From assembly GCA_002691685.1 (NCBI GenBank), contig NZIQ01000086.1, positions 7,666 through 71,665 on the forward strand: a DNA stretch of 64,000 nt. Direction: 5' to 3'. The notes under the pieces were generated by a model. The model was not told the origin of the DNA. It made no database searches and was given only the letters and a program-made list of their open reading frames with translations. Both the position numbers and the translations under genes were made by a program. This document shows, piece after piece, positions 1-8,708 of this stretch. The stretch's first letter is position 1, and every line of letters begins with the position of its first letter. Source of the DNA: Flavobacteriaceae bacterium (GTDB lineage: Bacteria > Bacteroidota > Bacteroidia > Flavobacteriales > Flavobacteriaceae).

Positions 1-150
1 TTTTGGAGGTTTTCCGTTTATAACCTTTACAACCGAATGAATGCATTTTCGATTGGATTTAGAAGAAATGCAGAAACAAGTGCTAATGAGGCCATCCAAA
101 CTTCTGTTTTCGGAATTATACCGTCTGTATCTTATAATATTAGTTTTTAG
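1..150 (+). CDS. TonB-dependent receptor, C-terminal fragment
   Basis: This is the last 49 codons of a plus-strand gene that enters from outside the window, open from base 1 to the TAG at 148-150. The peptide has alternating hydrophobic residues and ends in FGIIPSVSYNISF, with a terminal Phe. That is the typical last beta-strand signal of outer-membrane barrels in Bacteroidota, and the NLYNRMNAFSIGF stretch resembles TonB-dependent receptor ends. The substrate cannot be told from this fragment. Its stop codon interlocks with that of the convergent permease gene over four bases (147-150). The ORF track does not list it. Confidence 0.7.
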   Translation, partial: FWRFSVYNLYNRMNAFSIGFRRNAETSANEAIQTSVFGIIPSVSYNISF

Positions 151-1448
151 CCTAATAAAAGAAAACATAGTAAAATAAAGCTCATAGCCACTATACCTTG
201 CACCGCAGTAGCCAACGAATGTGTTCGTAAGGCATTACTGGTATTAAGATCTCCAAACTTAGACACTACCCAAAAGTAGGAGTCATTTACATGAGAAAAG
301 GTCATTGCTCCAGCTCCAATACTCAAAACAACAAAAGTTTTTGCCAATTCTGTATCTAATCCCAAAGAGGGTAAAAGTGTAACAGCCAAGGATGAAGTCG
401 TTAAAATAGCCACCGTGGATGAACCTTGAAGCGATTTAAAAAATGCTGAAACACCAAATATCAAGAGTAATCCCATTACTGGTGGGAAATAAGAAAATGA
501 AGCTGCATTTACCTCAAGACCTTGTCCAATAACAGCTCCAAAAGCCCCTCCAACTCCTGTAACTAATAAAACAGGTCCTGCTTTTTGAAATGCGTTTTCA
601 ACCCAATTAACACGTTTTTGAGCACCCTCTCTCCTAGCTAACCACATAATCCATAAAACCCCAATAAATAAAGCAATAGTTGGGTTTCCTATAAATTTTA
701 TGAATTGAACAATGGCCAATTCACCTGCTTCAATTCGATTAGCCAGAACCCCTAGTCCTATCAAAAGCAAAGGAGCTAAAATAGGCCCCACACCAGACAA
801 TGAAGGTTTAACCATTGATTTTTCTTTTTGTGGTTCTAATTGTTCACTTTTATCGCTTTGTTTTACTGCATATAAGTAACCCGTTAAACTAGTGATCAAT
901 CCAATGACAAGACCACCCACCATCACTTGTATAAAATTAGCTTCAATTAGAGTTATAGCCGCCAAGGGGCCAGGTGTCGGAGGAACAAAAACATGTGCAG
1001 CATACAATCCAGTAGACAGCGCGACAATCAACACCGTTTTATTTAAACGATATCTATTGGCTATGTTCTTGATTAATGAAGACAAGACAATAAATCCTGA
1101 ATCGCAAAAAACAGGAATAGCAATGATAAATCCGGCCAAATTAGTAATCAAAGCCGTCTTTTTAGTGCTTTTTTTCTTACCATCGAGCAGGTGTATAATA
1201 AGCGCCTCTCCCAAACCCATTTTTTCAAGAAAAACACCTATGATCGTTCCAAAAGCAATAATTAAGCCAATAGAACCCAAAGTTTTTGAAAATCCTTTGG
1301 TAATTACTTCAATGGTTTCGACAGCGCTTAAGGAGAATACTTGAGCGACAAATAAAGATGCCATAAATAAAACCACAACTGGGTTCCATTTCAGGCGAAC
1401 AATACCAAATACAATAAAGAAAATACAGAGTACAAGAAGAAAAATCAT
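147..1448 (-). CDS. GntP-family permease, probable D-glycerate/gluconate importer
   Basis: A 433-residue polytopic inner-membrane protein with about a dozen hydrophobic segments, the usual length for GntP/DsdX gluconate:proton symporters. Family-like features are the GxIIAFGTIIGVFLEKMG stretch near residues 60-75, the CDSGFIVLSSL segment near 115, the VPPTPGP motif near 155 and SHVNDSYFWVV near 388. The family imports gluconate, D-serine or glycerate. The nearby glycerate kinase gene on the same strand argues for glycerate, which is inference from context. Start is the ATG at 1448. It is the last gene of a minus-strand group and its stop overlaps the TonB receptor stop. Confidence 0.85.
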   Translation of the reverse strand: MIFLLVLCIFFIVFGIVRLKWNPVVVLFMASLFVAQVFSLSAVETIEVITKGFSKTLGSIGLIIAFGTIIGVFLEKMGLGEALIIHLLDGKKKSTKKTALITNLAGFIIAIPVFCDSGFIVLSSLIKNIANRYRLNKTVLIVALSTGLYAAHVFVPPTPGPLAAITLIEANFIQVMVGGLVIGLITSLTGYLYAVKQSDKSEQLEPQKEKSMVKPSLSGVGPILAPLLLIGLGVLANRIEAGELAIVQFIKFIGNPTIALFIGVLWIMWLARREGAQKRVNWVENAFQKAGPVLLVTGVGGAFGAVIGQGLEVNAASFSYFPPVMGLLLIFGVSAFFKSLQGSSTVAILTTSSLAVTLLPSLGLDTELAKTFVVLSIGAGAMTFSHVNDSYFWVVSKFGDLNTSNALRTHSLATAVQGIVAMSFILLCFLLLG

Positions 1449-1529
1449 AGTTAGTTATCAGTGTTGTAACTGAAAAATACTAAAAGCTAGATGACTCTTG
1501 CAAATAAAATGTAATTCGTAATAAAAAAA

Positions 1530-2282
1530 TTAATTAATTTTTGTAGTCACAATGTCTTGCACCCTTACCTGAACCATAGCATTGACTAATTCAGCATTTT
1601 GATCCGTAAATTCTGTTGTTTCTATACTTAGTATTGAACCGGTAGTAAGATTTGGATAACTGATTTGTGCCTCTTGCTCAGTAAGTTCAATAAGCACTAA
1701 CTCTTCAGTTGAAGCGCTTTTTACGAATGGTCTGAAATTAGAATGATTGGACATATCGAAAAAAGAATTCAACACCTCCTCAGATACATTCGCGTTGTCA
1801 TACAACATGACATCATCGGATTTCCTATAATACAAACCGTTGAGCTCACATTCAACGGCTGAACTGCTTTCTAAGCACGAGTCAAAATTCCAATCATTAG
1901 AAAAATTTATACTGCCCTGAGGTGAATTGAGGACTTTGATATAACGAATACGCTCCCATGCCCTATAGGGTTTATCACATACAATAAAAGGTGTTATTAC
2001 AGAGGGGAATTCTTGATTAAAATCAATAACTAAAGTATCAAGCGCTAACCAATTTCTACCGTAATCACGTCTTTCTTCTAATTCACAGGTCTTGTCTTCA
2101 TATCCAAAAAAAGGATCATCTAAATTTTGCTTTTGTACATATTCTCTTTTCGCTGTAATAGTGAGATTAAAACGCTCAACTTGCGGATCGTCTTCGGGTA
2201 AAGGCGAATCTGAACCTTCACTACAAGCAATCAGTATCAAAAGAAAAAACACAGATACTATTCTACTATTCCAATAAGGCAT
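1530..2282 (-). CDS. Secreted lipoprotein of unknown function
   Basis: A 250-residue protein with a short hydrophobic signal segment (about residues 8-19) ending in the lipobox LIAC at Cys20, followed by an acidic SEGSDSPLPEDD linker, so it should be lipid-anchored and exported. Downstream of the linker it has several Cys residues, including two close together (CLESSSAVEC) that could form a disulfide. I do not recognise a domain. It lies between a glycerate kinase gene and a GntP permease gene on the same strand with modest gaps, so a link to that module is possible but unproven. The Asp at +2-like positions does not settle inner or outer membrane sorting. Confidence 0.6.
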   Translation of the reverse strand: MPYWNSRIVSVFFLLILIACSEGSDSPLPEDDPQVERFNLTITAKREYVQKQNLDDPFFGYEDKTCELEERRDYGRNWLALDTLVIDFNQEFPSVITPFIVCDKPYRAWERIRYIKVLNSPQGSINFSNDWNFDSCLESSSAVECELNGLYYRKSDDVMLYDNANVSEEVLNSFFDMSNHSNFRPFVKSASTEELVLIELTEQEAQISYPNLTTGSILSIETTEFTDQNAELVNAMVQVRVQDIVTTKIN

Positions 2283-2333
2283 CTTTGTTTTGTTTAATTA
2301 ATTAATAAAAATGATAAACAAAAGTAAGTAATT

Positions 2334-3440
2334 TTATCTAAAATTTTTCAAAGCCTTTTTTAACGCTAGCGAGAGTAAATCAGAGGCATCGCTCATATTA
2401 CGTTCTAATTCCCAATTAGGATTGGCAATTTCATAGGCATAATCAAAATCATCAATATCTTTCGAAATTCTTCCAAAAAAACCAAGGAGTGACAATTCAT
2501 GCCTTTTACAAAAATCGATGACATGACTAACCCATTTTCCTTGTAAACTTTGAGCATCAAAATGGCCTTCTCCGGTTATAACCAGATCAATATTTACACT
2601 ATTAGCAAGCTCATCAAGCGCATTTAACTCAATCATAAATTCACCGCCTTTAAGAAGTTTTGCATTTAAAAAAGTGAGTAGGCCGTAACCTATTCCGCCA
2701 GCTGCACCCGCACCAATATTTGTTTTTTGATTTGACGTTATCAACTGATTTTCAGCAACTTGATTTAGTTTGTTTAATCCTTTTTCTAAAGCAATCACCT
2801 CATTCTTATGAAGCCCTTTCTGAGGTCCGTAAACCGATGTTGCCCCAGATTTTCCAAGGAGAGGGTTTTCCACATCACAAATACCATAAAATTGTATTCC
2901 TGTAAATTCTTTCACAACGATGCGTTCTATATGAATCAAATTAGCAGCTATTGGTGTTAAGGGCTTATTATTGAGGTCTAAAAATTGAAATCCTAGAGCA
3001 CCCAACATTCCAATACCTCCGTCATTTGTGGCACTTCCACCAAGCCCGATGTAAATATGTTTCGCTCCGAGTTCAATTGCTTTTTTTAATTCTAGTCCAG
3101 TTCCATACGATGAAGAGTGTACTGGTTTTCTGTTTTTTAGCGGTATTTGTTGCAAACCACTTGACTTGGCTACTTCTATGAAGGCGGTGCCCCCTTGAAC
3201 TAAAATTTCACTTTGAATGGGTTCACCTAAAGCATTGACTGAGTCTACAGGTATCCTTATTGCTTCTTCCTTATTATGCGCAATGGCATCTAAAAACCCA
3301 TCTCCTCCATCTGAAATTAGATAAGAAAATGTTTTTACATTGTCGTAATTTTCATTGAGCGCCTTTACACACAAATCTATAATCTCAGCAGAACTTAAAG
3401 ACTCCTTAAATTTGTCAGGGATGATAAGTATATTTTTCAA
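2334..3440 (-). CDS. Glycerate kinase
   Basis: A 368-residue protein of the GlxK/GarK glycerate kinase family, which phosphorylates D-glycerate with ATP. The N-terminus MKNILIIPDKFKESLSSAE matches the conserved family start (IAPDxFKESLSA), and YIGLGGSATNDGGIGMLGALG near residues 130-150 is the glycine-rich family signature. GAGAAGGIGYGL and LVITGEGHFDAQSLQGK are also typical. The conserved N-terminus forces a TTG start at 3440; the reading frame upstream meets a stop before any ATG. The gene is followed by a lipoprotein and a GntP permease on the same strand. The divergent DUF6095-like gene starts only 17 bases away. Confidence 0.93.
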   Translation of the reverse strand: MKNILIIPDKFKESLSSAEIIDLCVKALNENYDNVKTFSYLISDGGDGFLDAIAHNKEEAIRIPVDSVNALGEPIQSEILVQGGTAFIEVAKSSGLQQIPLKNRKPVHSSSYGTGLELKKAIELGAKHIYIGLGGSATNDGGIGMLGALGFQFLDLNNKPLTPIAANLIHIERIVVKEFTGIQFYGICDVENPLLGKSGATSVYGPQKGLHKNEVIALEKGLNKLNQVAENQLITSNQKTNIGAGAAGGIGYGLLTFLNAKLLKGGEFMIELNALDELANSVNIDLVITGEGHFDAQSLQGKWVSHVIDFCKRHELSLLGFFGRISKDIDDFDYAYEIANPNWELERNMSDASDLLSLALKKALKNFR

Positions 3441-3457
3441 CTTTAAATACGAGTTTA

Positions 3458-3679
3458 ATGCAAATTTCAGATAAAATATTACATGGACTTAAAACACTAG
3501 CAAGAACGATAATTTTTATGATACTAGCTCCAATTGTTTTGTCTCAGGCTTTCAAGAATACCGGTCATCCCATGTTTATACCTGTGTTAATTGTAGGTAT
3601 CTTCCTTTTTTTATTGGCTCTATACTTTGGGTTTAAAGGAGTAAACCGGATTGTTCAAGGCATCTTTGATAAAGATTAG
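3458..3679 (+). CDS. Small two-helix membrane protein, DUF6095-like
   Basis: A 73-residue protein with two hydrophobic segments (about residues 14-31 and 41-61), the second followed by KGVNRIVQGIFDKD. Length and pattern resemble a small flavobacterial membrane family that I believe is DUF6095; no function is known to me. The upstream gap to the divergent glycerate kinase is only 17 bases, so its promoter must lie inside that gene. Its TAG stop shares four bases (3676-3679) with the TAA of the convergent DUF4294 gene. Confidence 0.65.
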   Translation: MQISDKILHGLKTLARTIIFMILAPIVLSQAFKNTGHPMFIPVLIVGIFLFLLALYFGFKGVNRIVQGIFDKD

Positions 3680-4344
3680 TCCTTTTTAGCCAAAGACCAT
3701 TTTTCGTAGCACTTTTGATAATCAATTGATATCGCAGCCTTTTGGCTGTTGATCACTCCTTGAGAAAAGCCAATTTGTAATATATTCTCAATTAAATAAT
3801 CCTCGTATTCCTCGTAAGGATCGTAAATGCGTTTTAATGACATATCAAAAAGTCTTGCTGTTGTTTGATATAAGAACGCCCTTAAACCGTTCCTGTACTC
3901 TTTAACTAAATTAAATGCACTTATGCCCGTTTGCCTATACACCAATCGAATTAGAATTCTTCCTTCAGATCTCGTTAGTTTTTTTAAATCTGCTGTGAGC
4001 TCCTCAGCTAAAAACTTTTCTAATTTCCTAGTATAGGCTTTTTTCTTAGACTTTCTATTGATTTGATTAAGTCTGTTGTCTAGGCTATCTAATCGGTTAG
4101 CAGCCATCTCTGCATAAGGATAAACCTTGAGCACTCTTTTACGAATAACATAGTAACGATACCACTCTTCTCTTGATTTAAACCTGGGTTGCGAAAATAA
4201 TTCAACCTCGTCTAAACTGATGGCATCAACAAAGGTCGAGTCTTGACCTGCAATTCTAATCTTATAATCCTCTTGAGCTACTAACTGTAAAAATCCAAAT
4301 GAAGAAAACAAAAAAAACAGCAAACACGATTTCGGAACTACTCT
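3676..4344 (-). CDS. DUF4294 family secreted protein
   Basis: The central region (EEWYRYYVIRKRVLKVYPYA onward, through LIRLVYRQTGISAFNLVKEYR) matches the Bacteroidota family DUF4294. The ORF track starts at 4389, but the peptide MRVVPKSCLLFFLFSSFGFLQLVAQ, starting at 4344, is a good signal peptide ending in VAQ. The longer N-terminus would bury it behind charged residues, so I prefer the ATG at 4344 (222 residues). The function of DUF4294 is unknown to me. It is divergent from the M42 peptidase gene, with about 80 bases between them, and convergent with the small membrane protein gene. Confidence 0.75.
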   Translation of the reverse strand, partial: RVVPKSCLLFFLFSSFGFLQLVAQEDYKIRIAGQDSTFVDAISLDEVELFSQPRFKSREEWYRYYVIRKRVLKVYPYAEMAANRLDSLDNRLNQINRKSKKKAYTRKLEKFLAEELTADLKKLTRSEGRILIRLVYRQTGISAFNLVKEYRNGLRAFLYQTTARLFDMSLKRIYDPYEEYEDYLIENILQIGFSQGVINSQKAAISIDYQKCYEKWSLAKKD

Positions 4345-4424
4345 CATAGAAAAATCACACATTACATATTTTCTGCAAAGAAAAACCATTATATCTTAGC
4401 TAAGTTATTTAAAATGTTAAGTCA

Positions 4425-5513
4425 ATGACAAAATCGCAAATTCTAAATAAATCAGCACTATTCTTTTTTGAAAAATACCTCAATAACGCCTCTCCAACAG
4501 GATATGAGGCTCAAGGTCAAAAATTATGGATGGATTACCTAAGACCTTATGTAGATGAATTTATAACCGACACTTATGGTACAGCGGTTGGTGTAATCAA
4601 TCCAAAAGCAGAATACAAGGTGGTAATTGAAGGACATTCAGATGAAATATCGTGGTATGTAAATTATATCTCTGACAATGGACTGATTTATGTAATTCGA
4701 AATGGGGGGAGTGATCATATCATCGCACCATCAAAATGGGTAAATATTCATACGAGTAAAGGAATTGTAAAGGGTATTTTTGGTTGGCCTGCAATCCATA
4801 CGCGTAAAGATGGTAAAGAAGACACTCCAAAACTCGACAATATTTTTATTGATGTAGGGGCTAAAGACAAAAAAGAAGTAGAGAAAATGGGGGTACATGT
4901 CGGTTGTGTTATCACCTATCCAGATAATTTCCAAATACTCAATAAAGATAAATATACGTGCAGAGCCATTGACAATAGAGCTGGTGGTTTTATGATTGCA
5001 CAAGTAGCAAGGCTACTCAAAGAAAATAAGAAAGACTTGCCATTCGGATTGTACATAACCAATTCTGTACAAGAAGAAATTGGACTTCGAGGTGCTGAAA
5101 TGATTACCCAACGCATCAAACCGAATGTAGCTATCGTTACAGATGTCTGCCATGACACTTCAACACCTATGATTAATGTTAAACGCGAAGGAGAAATCAA
5201 AATAGGAAAAGGACCTGTTATTTCATATGCTCCAGCAATTCAACATAATTTAAGGGATCTTATCATTTCTACTGCAGAAAAAGAAAAAATACCTTTTCAA
5301 AGGCTAGCGTCTTCAAGATACACAGGAACTGACACAGATGCATTTGCCTACAGCAATGGCGGAGTAGCCTCTGCTTTAATCTCTTTACCCTTAAGGTACA
5401 TGCATACAACAGTTGAAACAGTGCATAATGATGACGTGGCAAATGTGATTAAACTGATTTACAACACAGTTCTAAATATTGAAGCAGGGGAAGATTTTTC
5501 TTATTTCAACTAA
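4425..5513 (+). CDS. M42-family metallopeptidase (aminopeptidase)
   Basis: A 362-residue cytosolic enzyme of the M42 family (FrvX/YsdC, glutamyl or deblocking aminopeptidases), which builds large self-compartmentalised particles and trims peptides using two metal ions. Visible ligand motifs are GHSDEISW (His71), CRAIDNRAGG (bridging Asp), VQEEIGLRGA (catalytic and ligand Glu), the TDVCHD segment and the C-terminal MHTTVETVH histidine. All expected metal ligands therefore appear present. The fold also includes the inserted dimerisation domain near residues 70-160. Its TAA interlocks over four bases with the hisS stop. Confidence 0.9.
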   Translation: MTKSQILNKSALFFFEKYLNNASPTGYEAQGQKLWMDYLRPYVDEFITDTYGTAVGVINPKAEYKVVIEGHSDEISWYVNYISDNGLIYVIRNGGSDHIIAPSKWVNIHTSKGIVKGIFGWPAIHTRKDGKEDTPKLDNIFIDVGAKDKKEVEKMGVHVGCVITYPDNFQILNKDKYTCRAIDNRAGGFMIAQVARLLKENKKDLPFGLYITNSVQEEIGLRGAEMITQRIKPNVAIVTDVCHDTSTPMINVKREGEIKIGKGPVISYAPAIQHNLRDLIISTAEKEKIPFQRLASSRYTGTDTDAFAYSNGGVASALISLPLRYMHTTVETVHNDDVANVIKLIYNTVLNIEAGEDFSYFN

Positions 5514-6898
5514 AATTCAGCAGTAATAAAAGCTTGTATTCCTTGTATATCTAAACAAGAATACACTTTTTGTTCTCCTGAGTGCATGTTTTTCAAAATT
5601 ACCGTATCATTGGCACTTTCTGTTGAACCAATCATTATGGCCACGGCTGCATTTTTTTTATCGACATACTTAAACTGCTTTTGCAATTTCGCAGCAGTTG
5701 GATAGCAGTCAATTACAAGATTTAGAGCACGTAACTGTTGAGCCAATTTTAATGATTTTAGCATTTCTTCATGCCCAAAATTAAGAACGACAGCATTTAC
5801 CTTTTGGTCTAAAGCTGCCGGAAAAAGGTTAAGTTCTTCAAGGACAAGTGCAATCCGATCCAATCCGAATGAAATACCAACACCACTCATATTCTTTAGT
5901 CCAAATGGAGCCGTGAGGTCATCATAGCGCCCTCCACCCCCAATTGAACCGATTTTTACCTCTTTTGGTGGAGTAACCTCAATAATAGTTCCTGTATAAT
6001 AATCGAGACCTCTAGCCAAGGTAATGTCGAAAATGAGTTCTGAAGTTTGTAAACCTAATTGAATGACTTGTTCAAAAACAAAAGAAAGTTCTTCTAATCC
6101 TTCTTTACCTATAGATGAATTGCCCAACAAATCAGTTAAATACTCCAGTTGTTTTCTCCAATCCCCACTCTGTTCTAAAAATGGTCTTATCGACTCCACT
6201 GCTTCAGAGCCGAATCCTTTTGAGTTCAATTCCTTTAAAACCCCCTCTTGACCGATTTTATCCAATTTATCTAAACTAACGGTAAAGTCGATTAAACGAT
6301 CAGAAATTTGCAAAATATCTGCAATTCCCGCTAGAATTTTTCGGTTGTTTACTCTTATACTTGTTCCTGAAATATTTAAGTCATCAAAAATACCATCGTA
6401 CAACATAATAAACTCCACTTCTTGAATTAAAGAATCAGAACCAATAGCATCTGCATCACATTGAAAAAACTCTCTGAACCTACCCTTTTGCGGGCGATCT
6501 GCTCTCCAAACAGGTTGAATTTGATAACGTTTAAAAGGCATAACCAATTCATTCTGATTCATCACCACAAAACGAGCAAAAGGAACGGTTAAATCATATC
6601 TTAAGGCTTTCGATGAAATTTGATGAGTTAGTTCGTTGCTTGTGGTCGAGGCTAAAGAATCTTTATCAATTTTACTCAAATAATCTCCAGAGTTGAGTAT
6701 TTTGAAAATTAGGCGATCACCCTCTTCACCATATTTACCCATCAGAGTGCTTACATTTTCGAGTGAGGGTGTTTCTATTTGGTCAAAACCAAAACGCTCG
6801 AAATGTGTTTCGATAGTGCGAATAATATACTTCCTTCTCGAAAGTTCTTTAGGAGTAAAATCTCTTGTGCCTTTTGGAAGTGATGGTTTTTGTGCCAT
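5510..6898 (-). CDS. hisS: Histidine--tRNA ligase
   Basis: A 462-residue class II aminoacyl-tRNA synthetase that charges tRNA-His. The N-terminal KGTRDFTPKE, motif 2 region RYDLTVPFARFV and FKRYQIQPVWRADRPQKGRFREF, the histidine-binding loop RGLDYYTGTIIEV, and motif 3 GVGISFGLDRIAL are all present. The C-terminal anticodon-binding domain spans roughly residues 370-460. Start is the ATG at 6898. It follows the DUF6495-like gene by eight bases on the same strand, so the two are likely co-transcribed. Confidence 0.97.
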   Translation of the reverse strand: MAQKPSLPKGTRDFTPKELSRRKYIIRTIETHFERFGFDQIETPSLENVSTLMGKYGEEGDRLIFKILNSGDYLSKIDKDSLASTTSNELTHQISSKALRYDLTVPFARFVVMNQNELVMPFKRYQIQPVWRADRPQKGRFREFFQCDADAIGSDSLIQEVEFIMLYDGIFDDLNISGTSIRVNNRKILAGIADILQISDRLIDFTVSLDKLDKIGQEGVLKELNSKGFGSEAVESIRPFLEQSGDWRKQLEYLTDLLGNSSIGKEGLEELSFVFEQVIQLGLQTSELIFDITLARGLDYYTGTIIEVTPPKEVKIGSIGGGGRYDDLTAPFGLKNMSGVGISFGLDRIALVLEELNLFPAALDQKVNAVVLNFGHEEMLKSLKLAQQLRALNLVIDCYPTAAKLQKQFKYVDKKNAAVAIMIGSTESANDTVILKNMHSGEQKVYSCLDIQGIQAFITAEF

Positions 6899-6906
6899 TT
6901 TGCTTG

Positions 6907-7380
6907 TTAATTATCTATCAATTGAGCAAACCATTCATACAAATCTCCTTTTGTAATGCTTGCTCCTTTTTCAATAAGTTCAAATTTATCCAAATTTGGA
7001 TTATCACTGTATTTTTTTGTCGCTGTTAAATACTCAACTGCATCGTCTTGGTAATTTTTTTTAAACCATTCAAAACCAGAGGCTGAACTCAAATCAATTC
7101 TAGGATTAAATACTTTAATTGCAATCAAGTGCATACCATCTGCCTGGAGCTTGAACAAATGTATGTGTTGAGCCGAAATTTGTTCCAAGTATTTCAGACT
7201 ACTCAGGACTCCTTTCCAAATTAAATCACTAAACTGATCTAAATGCTCATCCACTTGATCTAAACGAGTTTCCTTGTATTCAGTCCACATATTTGAGGTG
7301 ATTCCTTGTACCGACAAATAATTGATGAATTCGTCTGACAGCGATTCAAGTTGTTCTTTTGTTAGTCTTCTGTATTTCAT
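6907..7380 (-). CDS. DUF6495-like conserved protein
   Basis: A 157-residue soluble protein without signal peptide or membrane segment. The N-terminus MKYRRLTKEQLESLSDEFINYLSVQGI and the FSDLIWKGVL stretch resemble a flavobacterial family I know as DUF6495; no function is established as far as I know. It sits between the ribosomal-protein terminator (7385-7409) and hisS, and its stop is eight bases before the hisS start, so it is probably the first gene of a two-gene unit. Confidence 0.65.
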   Translation of the reverse strand: MKYRRLTKEQLESLSDEFINYLSVQGITSNMWTEYKETRLDQVDEHLDQFSDLIWKGVLSSLKYLEQISAQHIHLFKLQADGMHLIAIKVFNPRIDLSSASGFEWFKKNYQDDAVEYLTATKKYSDNPNLDKFELIEKGASITKGDLYEWFAQLIDN

Positions 7381-7384
7381 ATAT

Positions 7385-7409
7385 AAAAAAAAGGGGCACT
7401 AGGCCCCTT
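7385..7409 (-). terminator. Intrinsic terminator after rplI
   Basis: Read on the minus strand, AAGGGGC, a five-base loop CTAGT and GCCCCTT form a perfect seven-base-pair, GC-rich stem followed directly by a run of T. It lies 20 bases past the rplI stop and just before the start of the DUF6495-like gene, separating the ribosomal-protein operon from the hisS unit. Confidence 0.88.
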
Positions 7410-7429
7410 AAACATAAAAATAAATTTAT

Positions 7430-7882
7430 TTACTTGGCTTCGGGCACAACTTCGAAATTCAAATTAGCCATCACCTCTCGGTGCAACCTAACTTGAGCAG
7501 TATATAAACCTGTTCTTTTTACAGATCCACCCTGAACCAAAATATATTTTTTATCAATAGTTTCATTCTGCTTAGATAAAGCTTCGGCTAAATTCATACT
7601 GCTAACTGAACCAAACAACTTGTCTCCAACTCCCACCTTAGCGAAGATCTTGAGTGATAATTGATTGATTCGATTTGCAACTTCTTGGGCGTCAGCTATA
7701 ATCTTTGCTTCCTTGTGAGCTCGCTGCTTTAAATTTTCTGCATGAACTTTTTTAGCAGAGGCAGTAGCTAGGACAGCCAAACCTTTTGGGATTAGAAAGT
7801 TTCTTCCATACCCATTTTTGACCTCAACGATATCATCTTTGAATCCGAGGTTCTGTACGTCTGATTTTAATATAATTTCCAT
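7430..7882 (-). CDS. rplI: 50S ribosomal protein bL9
   Basis: A 150-residue bL9 protein. The N-terminal domain MEIILKSDVQNLGFKDDIVEVKNGYGRNFLIPKGLA is the classic L9 signature, followed by the long connecting helix (about residues 41-75) and a C-terminal rRNA-binding domain with GDKLFGSVSSMNLAEAL. It binds 23S rRNA near the L1 stalk. It is last of the rpsF-rpsR-rplI operon, 13 bases after rpsR, and is followed by a strong hairpin terminator. Confidence 0.98.
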   Translation of the reverse strand: MEIILKSDVQNLGFKDDIVEVKNGYGRNFLIPKGLAVLATASAKKVHAENLKQRAHKEAKIIADAQEVANRINQLSLKIFAKVGVGDKLFGSVSSMNLAEALSKQNETIDKKYILVQGGSVKRTGLYTAQVRLHREVMANLNFEVVPEAK

Positions 7883-7895
7883 AGTACGCTCTATA

Positions 7896-8192
7896 TTATT
7901 TTAACATATCGCCAACATACGGCATTAATGCCAAATGTCTTGCTCGTTTAATTGCTTGTGAAACTTTTCTCTGATATTTCAAAGAAGTACCTGTCAATCT
8001 TCGAGGTAATATTTTACCTTGCTCATTTACCAATTTCATCAAAAAGTCTGGGTCTTTGTAATCAATATACTTGATTCCTGATTTTTGAAAGCGACAATAT
8101 TTTTTTTGTTTTTGGGTATCTATTTTAAGCGGTGTTAAATATCTGATTTCACCGTCTTTTTTTCCTTTAGCTTGTTGATCTAATGTTGACAT
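7896..8192 (-). CDS. rpsR: 30S ribosomal protein bS18
   Basis: A 98-residue bS18 with an N-terminal extension rich in Lys and the conserved core [63 protein letters not shown]. It pairs with bS6 on the 30S platform. The gene starts two bases after the rpsF stop, the conserved S6-S18-L9 order. Confidence 0.98.
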   Translation of the reverse strand: MSTLDQQAKGKKDGEIRYLTPLKIDTQKQKKYCRFQKSGIKYIDYKDPDFLMKLVNEQGKILPRRLTGTSLKYQRKVSQAIKRARHLALMPYVGDMLK

Positions 8193-8194
8193 AA

Positions 8195-8530
8195 TTAAGC
8201 GGTTTTATTTTTTTTTCTTCTTTTTTCAGCCCACTCTACTGCGTATTTATCTAACTTAACTGTAAGATAGCGCATGACTCTTTCATCTCGTCTGTACTCT
8301 AATTCAAAGTCAGTGATGCTTTCAGCTGATCCAGTAAATTCAATTAAGTGATAAAATCCACTTTTTTTGTTTTGGATTGGATAGGCCAATTTTTTTAGGC
8401 CCCAATCTTCTTTAGCCACAATTGAGCAACCTTTTCCTTTGAGAAAGTCCTCAAACTTTTTTACTGTTTCCTCTATCTGTGTTTCTGATAGAACGGGATT
8501 TAATATGAAAACAGTTTCATAATTATTCAT
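8195..8530 (-). CDS. rpsF: 30S ribosomal protein bS6
   Basis: A 111-residue bS6. [15 protein letters not shown], the internal [25 protein letters not shown] and the [13 protein letters not shown] segment are family hallmarks; a basic tail ([11 protein letters not shown]) follows. It forms a heterodimer with bS18. It is the first gene of the operon, so the promoter should lie in 8531-8708; a TATTTTCG element (one mismatch to TAnnTTTG) is present on the minus strand there, without a convincing -33 box. Confidence 0.97.
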   Translation of the reverse strand: MNNYETVFILNPVLSETQIEETVKKFEDFLKGKGCSIVAKEDWGLKKLAYPIQNKKSGFYHLIEFTGSAESITDFELEYRRDERVMRYLTVKLDKYAVEWAEKRRKKNKTA

Positions 8531-8708
8531 AATATGTTTTTTAAAATGAGTGCGAAAATAACAAAAAGATAACAGATATAGAAATAAATATCTTATCCTA
8601 GATTTATACTTTTTTTTAAATCTTTGCGTTATAGTTTTTATAACCCTTTAAACAATTCGACTAAGGAGTTGCAAAAGCAGTTCTGAAGTCCGTAAAAGAG
8701 TATAAACC

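Noticed and set aside
892-1344. 150-residue plus-strand ORF
   Set aside because: It is antisense to the well-supported GntP permease gene, has no recognisable domain and uses the shadow frame.
1524-1544. AAAAATTAATTAATTTTT palindrome at the end of the lipoprotein gene
   Set aside because: It is pure A and T, partly coding and without a GC stem, so it is likely chance in AT-rich DNA rather than a terminator.
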